A DNA stretch of 43,429 nt from Microcoleus sp. bin48.metabat.b7b8b9.023 (GTDB taxonomy: Bacteria > Cyanobacteriota > Cyanobacteriia > Cyanobacteriales > Microcoleaceae), in NCBI RefSeq assembly GCF_013299185.1, contig NZ_JAAFKG010000067.1:1-43429 (forward strand). The letters are read 5' to 3'. The translations under genes and the position numbers were made by a program. Positions 18,646 through 26,156 of this stretch are shown here, in pieces; the stretch's first letter is position 1, and each line of letters begins with the position of its first letter. Under the pieces are notes generated by a model. That model saw nothing but the letters and a program-made list of their open reading frames with translations. It had not been told where the DNA came from and made no database searches.

Positions 18646-18704
18646 GGTTCGTAGTGAGGACTTTAGTCCTTCATAGATGCGGACTAAAGTCCTCACTACG
18701 AACC
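18646..18704. repeat. Palindromic intergenic repeat, copy 5
   Basis: GGTTCGTAGTGAGGACT and AGTCCTCACTACGAACC are exact reverse complements, with the inner GGACTTTAGTCCT and GGACTAAAGTCC nested inside. It lies between uvsE and the YedK-like gene and ends 32 bases before the latter's ATG. It might end the uvsE transcript. Confidence 0.85.
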
Positions 18705-18735
18705 GTATTATAAACTATAAATAATGTGAGCAATT

Positions 18736-19407
18736 ATGTGCGGCAGATTCACGTTAAATACTCCAGCTAAAATCATCGCCGAATTCTTCAAACTCTCGGA
18801 AATTCCCGACATCAAACCGCGATACAATATCGCTCCAACTCAATCAATTGCTACCGTCACAGTCAATTCCGAAAAGATTGAGCGACAGTTTCAATTTATG
18901 CGCTGGGGATTGATTCCCAGTTGGGCAAAAGATATGAAAATCGCCAGCCATACGATTAATGCCCGATCGGAAACAGTAGCAGAAAAACCAGCTTTTCGCA
19001 GCGCCATCAAGCACAGGCGGTGTTTGATAATCGCTGACGGCTTCTACGAATGGCAACCGCAGGGGAAGAAAAAACAGCCTTACTATTTTACAATGGCAAA
19101 CAGCGAACCTTTTGCTTTTGCCGGTTTGTGGGAAAATTGGGAATCGCCGGAAGCAGAAAAGATTGTATCTTGCAGTATAATTACTACCGCAGCTAACGAA
19201 ACTGTACAGCCAGTGCACGATCGAATGCCGGTGATTTTGCCCGCAAGCGTTTGGGAAGAGTGGCTTGACCCCTCAATTAAAAATGCTCAGCAGGTTTTAC
19301 CGCTGTTAAAGCCCTACGATCCAGCAGCAATGATCGCAAATGCTGTAAGTGCGATCGTCAACAGTCCAACTAAAGACAGCCCCGAGTGCATTCAAGCTAT
19401 AGAATAA
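18736..19407 (+). CDS. yedK: SOS response-associated peptidase, YedK/HMCES family
   Basis: This 223-residue protein belongs to the SRAP family, which forms a protective covalent link between its N-terminal cysteine and abasic sites in single-stranded DNA. The catalytic Cys2 is in MCGRF. The other active-site residues are visible as Asn75 in NARSET, Glu105 in DGFYEW and His161 in VHDRMP. WGLIPSWAKD (57-66) is also typical. Full length and intact. It follows uvsE in the same orientation, so the two may form a small repair group, although a palindromic repeat lies between them. Confidence 0.95.
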   Translation: MCGRFTLNTPAKIIAEFFKLSEIPDIKPRYNIAPTQSIATVTVNSEKIERQFQFMRWGLIPSWAKDMKIASHTINARSETVAEKPAFRSAIKHRRCLIIADGFYEWQPQGKKKQPYYFTMANSEPFAFAGLWENWESPEAEKIVSCSIITTAANETVQPVHDRMPVILPASVWEEWLDPSIKNAQQVLPLLKPYDPAAMIANAVSAIVNSPTKDSPECIQAIE

Positions 19408-19547
19408 ACTCGGCGGTTAGAAACCGCGTCTACACACACGAAGTCCGCCTCCGCGGACTAATAAGTCGAGGAGTGTTACAGTTAAACTCTGTTGTTATTT
19501 GCTCAAATACTTTTCTTCATCTCAACATTAGGCAAAGGACAAAAAAT

Positions 19548-19934
19548 ATGATCGGATATGTTACCCTCGGTACAAACGATTTGCAAAGTGCAGCCAAGTT
19601 TTATGATGCTTTGCTGGCTGAAATTGGGGCTAAACGATTCATGGAAATGGAGGAATTTATCGCATGGAGCGTTTCTCCGGAAATGCCAGCACTTGCTGTT
19701 ACCAAACCCTTTGATGGCAACGAAGCAACTGTTGGCAATGGCGTTATGATTGCACTTCAAGTTGATAGTCCAGAAAAAGTCAATTTAGTTTACAATAAGG
19801 CGATCGCACTTGGCGCTCAGGATGAAGGAGCAGCCGGGCCAAGAGACGCGTTACCGGGGTTTTATGCGGGATATTTTCGGGATCTTGATGGCAATAAGCT
19901 GAACGTGTTTTGTATGATTGAACCAAACAGTTAA
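19548..19934 (+). CDS. VOC (glyoxalase/bleomycin-resistance fold) family protein
   Basis: This 128-residue protein is a single-domain member of the vicinal oxygen chelate superfamily. It starts with MIGYVTLGTNDLQSAAKFYDALL and ends with GYFRDLDGNKLNVFCMIEP, the paired beta-alpha-beta-beta-beta halves of the fold. The open frame extends back to 19386, but the ATG at 19548 has an AAAGGA ribosome binding site and begins exactly where family members do. The candidate metal ligands are not complete enough to name a reaction. Confidence 0.88.
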   Translation: MIGYVTLGTNDLQSAAKFYDALLAEIGAKRFMEMEEFIAWSVSPEMPALAVTKPFDGNEATVGNGVMIALQVDSPEKVNLVYNKAIALGAQDEGAAGPRDALPGFYAGYFRDLDGNKLNVFCMIEPNS

Positions 19935-19954
19935 GATTTTTCCGATCCGACTAA

Positions 19955-20017
19955 AGAAACCGGGTTTTTTCGAGTTTCTGGACTGCGATCGAGTATGCTC
20001 GTAAAAACCCGGTTTCT
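19955..20017. repeat. Inverted repeat AGAAACCGGGTTTTT
   Basis: AGAAACCGGGTTTTTT and TAAAAACCCGGTTTCT flank about 30 bases that include a second small inverted pair (CGAG/CTCG). The T runs in the stem make it a plausible two-way terminator after the VOC gene. The sequence style is that of dispersed cyanobacterial repeats, though no second copy is seen in this window. Confidence 0.6.
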
Positions 20018-20043
20018 GACTACCAGCGCGCTAACTATAAAAG

Positions 20044-20961
20044 ATGAGAACATCAGAAGCAGAGGTAAAACTGATTGATTTCAGTCAAGAAAAGGCAACA
20101 GATTTTTTATTGCCTCAGCCTGCTGTCCTGACAAGTTCGGGATGGGATAAAATCTATTACGAACACCATCAACAGCCGCAGTTTGACACGCCCGAACATC
20201 AAGGTACATGGCACGTTATTGCCCATTGTCCTGATGTTGAGGTATCGGGAGAGCGATCGGGAGAACGGTGGTTGGATGGTAAGCTGAAAACAGAAGCCCG
20301 GAATCAGGGAGACATTGCGGTGATTCCGGCGGGTATTTCCCAGCGCTGCAATTGGAATACTTTAGCTCAGTTTACCATTTTGGCGATCGCCCCTACACTC
20401 CTGCAACAAGTCGGTCAAGATTTGGTAAATTGCGATCGCATTGAACTGATCCCTCATTACATGACAGAGCAAGATATCCTGATTCAAGGGATATTCGGCG
20501 CTTTAAGACAAGAATTAGAATTTGGCAAAATCGGCGGTTATTTACTGATTGATAGTCTTAAAACCGCATTAGCGATTCACCTGTTGCGGAATTATTGCAC
20601 CGCGCCACCTCGGCTTTCTAGCTATTCTGATGGATTATCTAAACCCAAGCTGCAAGAAGTGAGGGAATATATTAACGAACATCTTCATCAAGACATCAAA
20701 CTAATTGAACTGGCTGCGATCGCCCAAATCAGTCCTTATCACTTTTTACGTCTGTTCCAGCAAAGCATTGGCATCACACCTCACCAGTATATCTTGCAGC
20801 GTCGCATCGACAAAGCCAAGTATCTCTTACGCCAGAGCGAACTGAGCATCGCAGATATTGCTTTGCGAGTCGGATTTTGCGATCAAAGTCACTTGACTCG
20901 ATGTTTCAAGCGCCTGCTGGGGATGACACCGAAACAATTTCTCTCAGGGCGATCGCAATAA
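20044..20961 (+). CDS. AraC family transcriptional regulator
   Basis: This 305-residue protein has an N-terminal cupin-like sensing half (about 20-200, including GDIAVIPAGISQRCNW) and a C-terminal pair of AraC helix-turn-helices (about 205-305). The second half carries IADIALRVGFCDQSHLTRCFKRLLGMTPKQF, close to the AraC signature. It likely controls a neighbouring gene. The dienelactone hydrolase 435 bases downstream on the same strand is the nearest candidate. The effector cannot be read from the sequence. Confidence 0.92.
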   Translation: MRTSEAEVKLIDFSQEKATDFLLPQPAVLTSSGWDKIYYEHHQQPQFDTPEHQGTWHVIAHCPDVEVSGERSGERWLDGKLKTEARNQGDIAVIPAGISQRCNWNTLAQFTILAIAPTLLQQVGQDLVNCDRIELIPHYMTEQDILIQGIFGALRQELEFGKIGGYLLIDSLKTALAIHLLRNYCTAPPRLSSYSDGLSKPKLQEVREYINEHLHQDIKLIELAAIAQISPYHFLRLFQQSIGITPHQYILQRRIDKAKYLLRQSELSIADIALRVGFCDQSHLTRCFKRLLGMTPKQFLSGRSQ

Positions 20962-21396
20962 TCTACCAAAATCCCGCAACTTTTTTCTAGAATTCAGAAT
21001 CCCCAATTTTCTAAGCTAAGACTCAATACGGTTCAGATAAGGCCGATCCCCCCTAGCCCCCCTTAAAAAGGCTACCGTGTACACACAACTCCTAGAAACC
21101 TGGCTGTGTCTGACACAACCTGACGTAGGCAAGGTTTTGAGATGAGGGAAGTTTTTATCAATAGTTTTAACTTATTGATAATGGTTGACGGGAAATCAAG
21201 GATTAAAAAAATAAATTTCCGTTTTTTTCCGTCATTTGATTTCCAACTCGACTTGTGTGTACACGGTAGACAAAGGGGGGGGATAGGAACTTACTCAAAG
21301 TCCCCCGACCTAAGGGGGATTTAGGGGGATTTCCGGGGAATTAACTGTGTTAACCCAACTGTATTGAAACTGAACGCTCGAAGCTGGAGAAAGCAA
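20962..21396. other. Repeat-filled spacer between araC-type regulator and dienelactone hydrolase
   Basis: No gene is supported. The left part holds the reverse complement (21045-21066) of the G-rich 22-mer at 130-151. A MITE-like element (21072-21269) interrupts this repeat, and the G-rich flank resumes at 21271 and again near 21300-21335. The dienelactone hydrolase ribosome binding site GGAGA lies at 21386-21390. Confidence 0.6.
21072..21269. mobile_element. MITE-like element with 17-bp terminal inverted repeats
   Basis: CTACCGTGTACACACAA (21072-21088) and its exact reverse complement (21253-21269) bound 198 bp with no coding capacity for a transposase. The interior holds further pairs: ATCAATAG/CTTATTGAT, and GGAAATCAA (near 21190) with TTGATTTCC (near 21237). 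It splits a C-rich/G-rich palindromic repeat, which shows insertion. The target duplication is unclear; AAAG or AAAGG occurs near both edges. Confidence 0.75.
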
Positions 21397-22191
21397 ATGA
21401 AAAATTGCGAAATTAATACCACAACAGTCAAAGTTATTAACAATAACGTACAAATCGATGCTTACTTAGCCCAACCAGTAGAAAAGGGAAATTTTGCTGC
21501 GGTTATGGTGTTTCACGAAATCTTTGGTGTAAATGAAAATATTCGGGATATTACCGAATTGATAGCACAACAAGGATACATAGCAATTGCACCGGCGATG
21601 TATCAACGTATTGCACCCGGTTTTGAATTTGGGTTTAGCAAACCAGATATTGGTTATAGTCCAGAAGCTTACCAATTGGGGCTGCAATACTATCAACAAG
21701 TAAAATATTGGGAAATATTCAGCGATATTCAAGCAACGATTGCCTATCTCAAAACATTACCCAACGTTAAATCTGACTCTATTGGCTGCATTGGTTTTTG
21801 CTTTGGCGGTCATATTGCTTATATGGCTGCAACTTTACAGGATGTCAAAGCAAGTGCTTCGTTTTATGGTGGGGGGATTACAACTTCTAGCTATGGAGAA
21901 TCTACTCCAACTCTCGATCGCACTTCGGAAATTAAAGGCACGATTTATACATTTTTTGGTACGCAGGATACATTGGTTTCACAGGAAGAAACCCTCAAAA
22001 TCGAGGCAGAACTACAGAAACATCAAATCAATCATCGTGTATTTCGATACGATGCAGGACATGGATTCTTTGGTGCATTTTTCGTAGATAAGTACCCGTT
22101 TTTAGCAGAACACCCTAATATAAACAGAGAAGCTGCTGCTGATGCGTGGCAACAGGTTATTGAACTTTTTCAAAACAAACTTAAAGATTAG
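21397..22191 (+). CDS. Dienelactone hydrolase family protein
   Basis: This 264-residue alpha/beta hydrolase has the dienelactone-hydrolase triad: Cys135 in GFCFGGH, Asp191 in GTQDTLV and His222 in DAGHGFF. The HEIFG motif (40-44) carries the Glu that gates the Cys nucleophile in this family. I start at the ATG at 21397, which has GGAGA 7 bases upstream. A TTG 11 codons earlier is in frame but unsupported. The natural substrate is not known for most cyanobacterial members. An AraC regulator lies upstream. Confidence 0.92.
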   Translation: MKNCEINTTTVKVINNNVQIDAYLAQPVEKGNFAAVMVFHEIFGVNENIRDITELIAQQGYIAIAPAMYQRIAPGFEFGFSKPDIGYSPEAYQLGLQYYQQVKYWEIFSDIQATIAYLKTLPNVKSDSIGCIGFCFGGHIAYMAATLQDVKASASFYGGGITTSSYGESTPTLDRTSEIKGTIYTFFGTQDTLVSQEETLKIEAELQKHQINHRVFRYDAGHGFFGAFFVDKYPFLAEHPNINREAAADAWQQVIELFQNKLKD

Positions 22192-22249
22192 CAGCGAGAT
22201 CGTTAGTCTTTGAAGGCAGAATCAAAAATTCAGCTTTTTTACGTTCTAC

Positions 22250-22340
22250 CAACTGTCAATTAAGAGGGCGGGCCCGCACCATCCACCGCCCCTACCAACT
22301 GTCAACTGAAAAGCTGTCAACTGTCAACTGTCAACTGACT
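22250..22340. repeat. Heptamer-type repeat ACTGTCA
   Basis: Several units of AACTGTC/GTCAACT, in part adjacent, fill the convergent spacer between the dienelactone hydrolase and CBS-CP12 genes. The same words recur after glpX and hemA. This matches the short tandemly repeated repetitive sequences known in filamentous cyanobacteria. Confidence 0.75.
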
Positions 22341-22343
22341 AAC

Positions 22344-22961
22344 TTAACTGTCGTACATCCGCGCTTCTGCCGCGTCGGGATTTTCCTCGCAATACTCGTC
22401 AAAAGCCGTTTTGTCAAGCTTGATCGATCGCTGGTGAGCGGCCTCAGCCTGCATTTCCTCTACGATGTCCCAAGCTACCGCGCACTCTTTAGATGTAGCG
22501 CCTTTCTCTGCACAGACTGTTCTAGCATCGGCGATCGCCTTTTGAATTTCATCCTCAAAGACAACACTCTTCGGCTTCTCAACAAAATCGCTTTTTGTCA
22601 AAATATCCGTTACCGAAATAATGCCCAGCAGTTTGTCCTTAATCACCGGAGCTCGACGGATGCGGGTATTGGCGAACAACCTCGCCACATATTCCACGCC
22701 CAAGTCGGGATTCACCGTGATGCACGGTTTGGTCATAATCTCGAAGACGCGGACTTTTTGCGGGTCTACTCCGTAGGCTGTTACTTTGTAAACAATATCC
22801 GTTTCGGTGACAATGCCATAGGCGTCTTGTTCGTGGCGGCGTTCCACAATTAACGCGCGCAGGCAGAGTTCGTTCATCATCGCCACTGCTTCAGCTACCG
22901 TTGCCGAACCACGAATGGTGACAACTTCCTTTGTCATGATATCTTGGGCTTTCATCATCAT
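22344..22961 (-). CDS. CBS-CP12 fusion protein
   Basis: This protein (205 residues from the chosen start) has two CBS domains followed by a CP12 domain. CP12 inhibits phosphoribulokinase and GAPDH of the Calvin cycle, and CBS pairs bind adenine nucleotides. The CBS part spans DIMTKEVVTI to SVTDILTK. The CP12 part has the Cys pair TVCAEKGATSKEC (C157, C167 counting from the 22982 start), the core AWDIVEEMQAEAAHQ and FDEYCEENPDAAEARMY. The last Cys of canonical CP12 (ECR) is Ala207 here, so the C-terminal disulfide cannot form. The ATG at 22982 is in frame, but GGGAG nine bases before the ATG at 22961 supports the shorter form. It is divergent from glpX, a Calvin-cycle gene. Confidence 0.93.
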   Translation of the reverse strand: MMMKAQDIMTKEVVTIRGSATVAEAVAMMNELCLRALIVERRHEQDAYGIVTETDIVYKVTAYGVDPQKVRVFEIMTKPCITVNPDLGVEYVARLFANTRIRRAPVIKDKLLGIISVTDILTKSDFVEKPKSVVFEDEIQKAIADARTVCAEKGATSKECAVAWDIVEEMQAEAAHQRSIKLDKTAFDEYCEENPDAAEARMYDS

Positions 22962-23313
22962 TTTTTCTTGCTCCCAGCTCATACACTATAGAGTGTATCC
23001 CGATTGTGCGGCGCCTGATTTACGATCGCGATCGCCACTTACCCCTGTGTCCGCCTTCGCCTCCGAGAGTCCGCGATTTCTCGATCGGGCGGGCCTGTTT
23101 CGGACGATCGCCCAAGCAAGAGTCAAGCATTCGGGCGATCGAGCCTTCAGCTTATTTTGCCCAATTTATCAGCCCCAGTCTCAAAGAAGTAAAAGTTAAC
23201 ACAAACAAACCAACTGCTTGCGCTCGCACAGATCCCCGGCTCTGATAAACTTGATGGCTGGGAGTGCAAAAAAGCACAAGGCAAGCAGGACTTAAGTTGG
23301 GAGGATCTAATTC
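22962..23313. promoter_or_regulatory. Divergent control region between CBS-CP12 and glpX
   Basis: An 18-bp dyad ATACACTATAGAGTGTAT (22981-22998) has perfect 7-bp arms. On the minus strand it contains TATAGT, a possible -10 element for CBS-CP12, so a bound protein would block that promoter. The rest contains many HIP1-like GCGATCG words and no gene. Just before glpX lies the ribosome binding site GGGAGG (from 23299). Confidence 0.45.
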
Positions 23314-24351
23314 GTGGACAATGTAATCGGTTTAGAGATTATTGAAGTAGTCGAGCAGGCAGCTATTGCTTCCGCTCGCTTGATGGGCAAAGGCGAGAAA
23401 GATGAAGCCGATCGCGTAGCTGTAGAAGCAATGCGCGAACGCATGAACAAAATTCATATGCGCGGCCGCATCGTGATCGGTGAAGGCGAACGCGATGACG
23501 CACCCATGCTTTACATCGGCGAACAAGTGGGTATTTGTACCCAAGAAAATGCCAAAGATTTCTGCAACCCAGATGAATTGGTAGAAATTGACATCGCCGT
23601 TGACCCTTGCGAAGGTACTAACCTAGTTGCTTACGGTCAAAACGGTTCTATGGCAGTTTTGGCAATCTCTGAGAAAGGAGGTTTGTTTGCTGCACCAGAT
23701 TTTTACATGAACAAATTGGCTGCTCCTGCGGCTGCGAAAAATCATGTAGATATTCGCAAAACACCAACACAAAACCTCAAAATTATCTCTGATTGTCTCG
23801 GCCGCAGTATTGAAGATTTGGTGGTGGTGGTCATGGATCGCCCCCGACACAAAGATTTAATTAATGAAATTCGGGCAGCAGGTTCAAGAGTTCGACTGAT
23901 CAGCGACGGTGACGTTTCTGCTGCGATTTCTTGCGCGTTTTCTGGTTCCAACATCCACGCCCTGATGGGTATTGGCGCAGCACCTGAAGGTGTGATTTCC
24001 GCAGCAGCAATGCGCTGCTTGGGCGGTCACTTCCAAGGTCAGTTAATTTACGATCCGGCTGTTGTTAAAACTGGTTTGATCGGTGAAAGCAAAGAAAGCA
24101 ACATCGCTCGCCTGACAGAAATGGGCATCACAGACCCAGACAAGATTTACAATGCTGAAGAGTTGGCATCTGGAGAAACTGTGCTGTTTGCAGCTTGCGG
24201 AATTACTCCCGGAACGCTGATGGATGGAGTTCGCTTCTTTGGCGGCGGCGCTCGTACAGAAAGCTTGGTAATTTCTTCTCAGTCGAAGACTGCTCGGTTT
24301 GTGGATACAATCCATATGTTTGACCAGCCGAAATCTCTGCAATTGAAATAG
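23314..24351 (+). CDS. glpX: Class II fructose-1,6-bisphosphatase / sedoheptulose-1,7-bisphosphatase
   Basis: This 345-residue enzyme hydrolyses fructose-1,6- and sedoheptulose-1,7-bisphosphate in the cyanobacterial Calvin cycle. The GlpX-type metal and substrate motifs are present: RIVIGEGERDDAPMLYIGE (about 54-72), VDPCEGTNLVAYG (about 97-109), and the later GAAPEGVISAAAMRCLGG. Family length is normal. It starts at GTG 23314, with GGGAGG about ten bases upstream. The divergent CBS-CP12 gene encodes another Calvin-cycle control protein. Confidence 0.95.
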   Translation: MDNVIGLEIIEVVEQAAIASARLMGKGEKDEADRVAVEAMRERMNKIHMRGRIVIGEGERDDAPMLYIGEQVGICTQENAKDFCNPDELVEIDIAVDPCEGTNLVAYGQNGSMAVLAISEKGGLFAAPDFYMNKLAAPAAAKNHVDIRKTPTQNLKIISDCLGRSIEDLVVVVMDRPRHKDLINEIRAAGSRVRLISDGDVSAAISCAFSGSNIHALMGIGAAPEGVISAAAMRCLGGHFQGQLIYDPAVVKTGLIGESKESNIARLTEMGITDPDKIYNAEELASGETVLFAACGITPGTLMDGVRFFGGGARTESLVISSQSKTARFVDTIHMFDQPKSLQLK

Positions 24352-24538
24352 TCATTAGTTAACAGTTGACAGTTGACAGTTGACAGTTGACAGTTAGCTG
24401 TTGACGGTTGGCTGTTGACGATTGATAGTTGACTGTTTGCTGTTGACCGTAACCTGTTATTAGCAATCAGCGATAAACTAATAACTAATAACAGGTGACT
24501 GTTGACAAGTAATAAATAAATAGTGACAAATCATAAAC
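24352..24538. repeat. Heptamer tandem repeat (AGTTGAC)n after glpX
   Basis: About five exact copies of the heptamer AGTTGAC run from 24363 to 24396. Degenerate TGTTGAC units continue to about 24450, and AACTAAT-type units follow to about 24500. The heptamer period matches STRR sequences of filamentous cyanobacteria. The spacer ends directly at the hemA ATG, with no obvious ribosome binding site. Confidence 0.85.
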
Positions 24539-25831
24539 ATGAATATTGCAGTCGTAGGTCTCAGCCACAAAACAGCGCCGGTTGAAGTTCGGGAAAAACT
24601 CAGCATTCCAGAACAAAAGATTGAAGCGGCGATCGCCCAATTGCGCGGCTACCCCCACATTCAAGAGGTTGCAATCCTCAGCACTTGCAACCGTTTAGAA
24701 ATTTATATCGTTACCGCAGAGTCAGAGCCGGGAGTGCGAGAAGTGATGCAGTTCCTTTCGGAATGCAGCAAGCTTCCTTTGCAGTCTTTGCGCCCTCACC
24801 TGTTTATTTTGCTGCACGAAGATGCGGTGATGCACTTGATGCGAGTGTCTGCGGGCCTCGACAGTTTGGTACTCGGAGAAGGACAAATTTTGGCTCAGGT
24901 GAAACAAACTCACAAACTCGCCCAGCAGTACAAAGGTGTTGGCAGAATTTTAGAACGTTTGTTTAAGCAAGCTCTGACAGCCGGGAAGCGTGTTCGCACG
25001 GAAACTAGCATTGGTACTGGTGCGGTTTCGATTAGTTCAGCGGCGGCGGAATTAGCTCAATTAAAAGGTCAACATTTAGCAACTAGCCGGATTGCGATTA
25101 TCGGTGCTGGGAAGATGTCGCGGTTGTTGGTGCAGCATTTGCTGTCGAAAGGAGCGAGTCATATTGCGATCGTCAATCGATCGATGCGAGGGGCTGAGGA
25201 ATTGGCCGGTTTGTTTAAAGATGCTACATTGCACTTGCATTTGCTCTCGGACATGATGCAGGTAATTGCGGATTCTGACTTGGTGTTTACCAGTACAGCC
25301 GCTACAGATCCGCTGTTAAATAAAGCTAAATTAGAAGCTGTCTTAAAACCAGATCGCCCGTTGATGTTGGTAGATATTTCTGTGCCGCGCAACGTTGACT
25401 CGGATGCGAAGGAATTGGCTAACGTGAAGTCGTTTAATGTGGACGATTTGAAAGCAGTGGTAGCTCAAAATCACGAAAGCCGCCGCAAAATGGCAATGGA
25501 AGCTGAGGGCTTGCTGGAACAGGAAGTAGAGGCTTTTGATGTCTGGTGGCGCAGTCTAGAAACTGTTCCTACCATTAGCTGTTTGCGAGATAAGATCGAA
25601 TTGATTCGGGAACAAGAGTTAGAAAAAGCTTTGTCGCGTCTGGGTTCCGAGTTTTCGGAGAAACATCAAGATGTGATTGAATCTTTAACAAGAGGGATTG
25701 TGAATAAGATTTTGCACGATCCGATGGTGCAGTTGCGGGCGCAGCAGGATATTGAGGCGCGCCGACAAGCGATGCAGACTTTGCAAACGCTGTTTAATTT
25801 GGATGTTGATGTCAATCAGCAGTACAGTTAA
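24539..25831 (+). CDS. hemA: Glutamyl-tRNA reductase
   Basis: This 430-residue enzyme reduces glutamyl-tRNA to glutamate-1-semialdehyde, the first committed step to heme, chlorophyll and bilins. Motifs: GLSHKTAPVEVREK (7-20), STCNRLEIY with catalytic Cys50, SAGLDSLVLGEGQILAQVK, then an NADPH-binding Rossmann part beginning IAIIGAGKMS and a C-terminal dimerisation helix region. Full length and intact. Confidence 0.97.
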   Translation: MNIAVVGLSHKTAPVEVREKLSIPEQKIEAAIAQLRGYPHIQEVAILSTCNRLEIYIVTAESEPGVREVMQFLSECSKLPLQSLRPHLFILLHEDAVMHLMRVSAGLDSLVLGEGQILAQVKQTHKLAQQYKGVGRILERLFKQALTAGKRVRTETSIGTGAVSISSAAAELAQLKGQHLATSRIAIIGAGKMSRLLVQHLLSKGASHIAIVNRSMRGAEELAGLFKDATLHLHLLSDMMQVIADSDLVFTSTAATDPLLNKAKLEAVLKPDRPLMLVDISVPRNVDSDAKELANVKSFNVDDLKAVVAQNHESRRKMAMEAEGLLEQEVEAFDVWWRSLETVPTISCLRDKIELIREQELEKALSRLGSEFSEKHQDVIESLTRGIVNKILHDPMVQLRAQQDIEARRQAMQTLQTLFNLDVDVNQQYS

Positions 25832-25840
25832 CAGCGTTAA

Positions 25841-25890
25841 TCAGTTGACAGTTGACAGTTGACAGTTGACAGCGTTAATCAGTTGACAGT
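25841..25890. repeat. Heptamer tandem repeat after hemA
   Basis: AGTTGAC heptamers recur at 25853-25872, flanked by two copies of CAGCGTTAATCAGTTGACAG. They are the same family as the repeat after glpX. The larger duplicated unit suggests slippage or recombination between heptamer tracts. Confidence 0.8.
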
Positions 25891-25970
25891 AGTCATTAGT
25901 GATGTTTTGCATTAGCTTTTAATGTAATTAGGACTTATATCGTTTCCGGTTGGTGAACCGCCATAAGATT

Positions 25971-26030
25971 GGTTCGTAGTGCGGACTTCAGTCCGCAGCC
26001 GTATGGCGGACTGAAGTCCGCACTACGAAC
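25971..26030. repeat. Palindromic intergenic repeat, copy 6 (variant stem)
   Basis: GGTTCGTAGTGCGGACTTCAGTCCGC pairs with GCGGACTGAAGTCCGCACTACGAAC. Compared with copy 5, GA has become GC and TTT has become TTC, and the opposite arm carries the matching changes. Pairing is therefore kept. It lies between hemA and the UPF0182 gene. Confidence 0.85.
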
Positions 26031-26102
26031 TTTCATTGTTATGGTAATCTACCGGATATGATATTACCCATTTGCTGATTAAGTAACGGGGTTTATTAGC
26101 TC

Positions 26103-26156
26103 AAATAACTAATAACTAATAACTAATAACTAATAACTAATAACTAATGACTAATG
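26103..26156. repeat. Heptamer repeat (TAACTAA)n reaching into a start codon
   Basis: About seven units of TAATAAC run up to the UPF0182 gene. The last two units read TAATGAC, so each creates an ATG. The second of these is the start codon used here (26154). No Shine-Dalgarno sequence is visible. Confidence 0.8.

Noticed and set aside
21142..21324. 60-codon frame upstream of the dienelactone hydrolase
   Set aside because: It lies across the end of a MITE and a G-rich repeat, so coding is unlikely.
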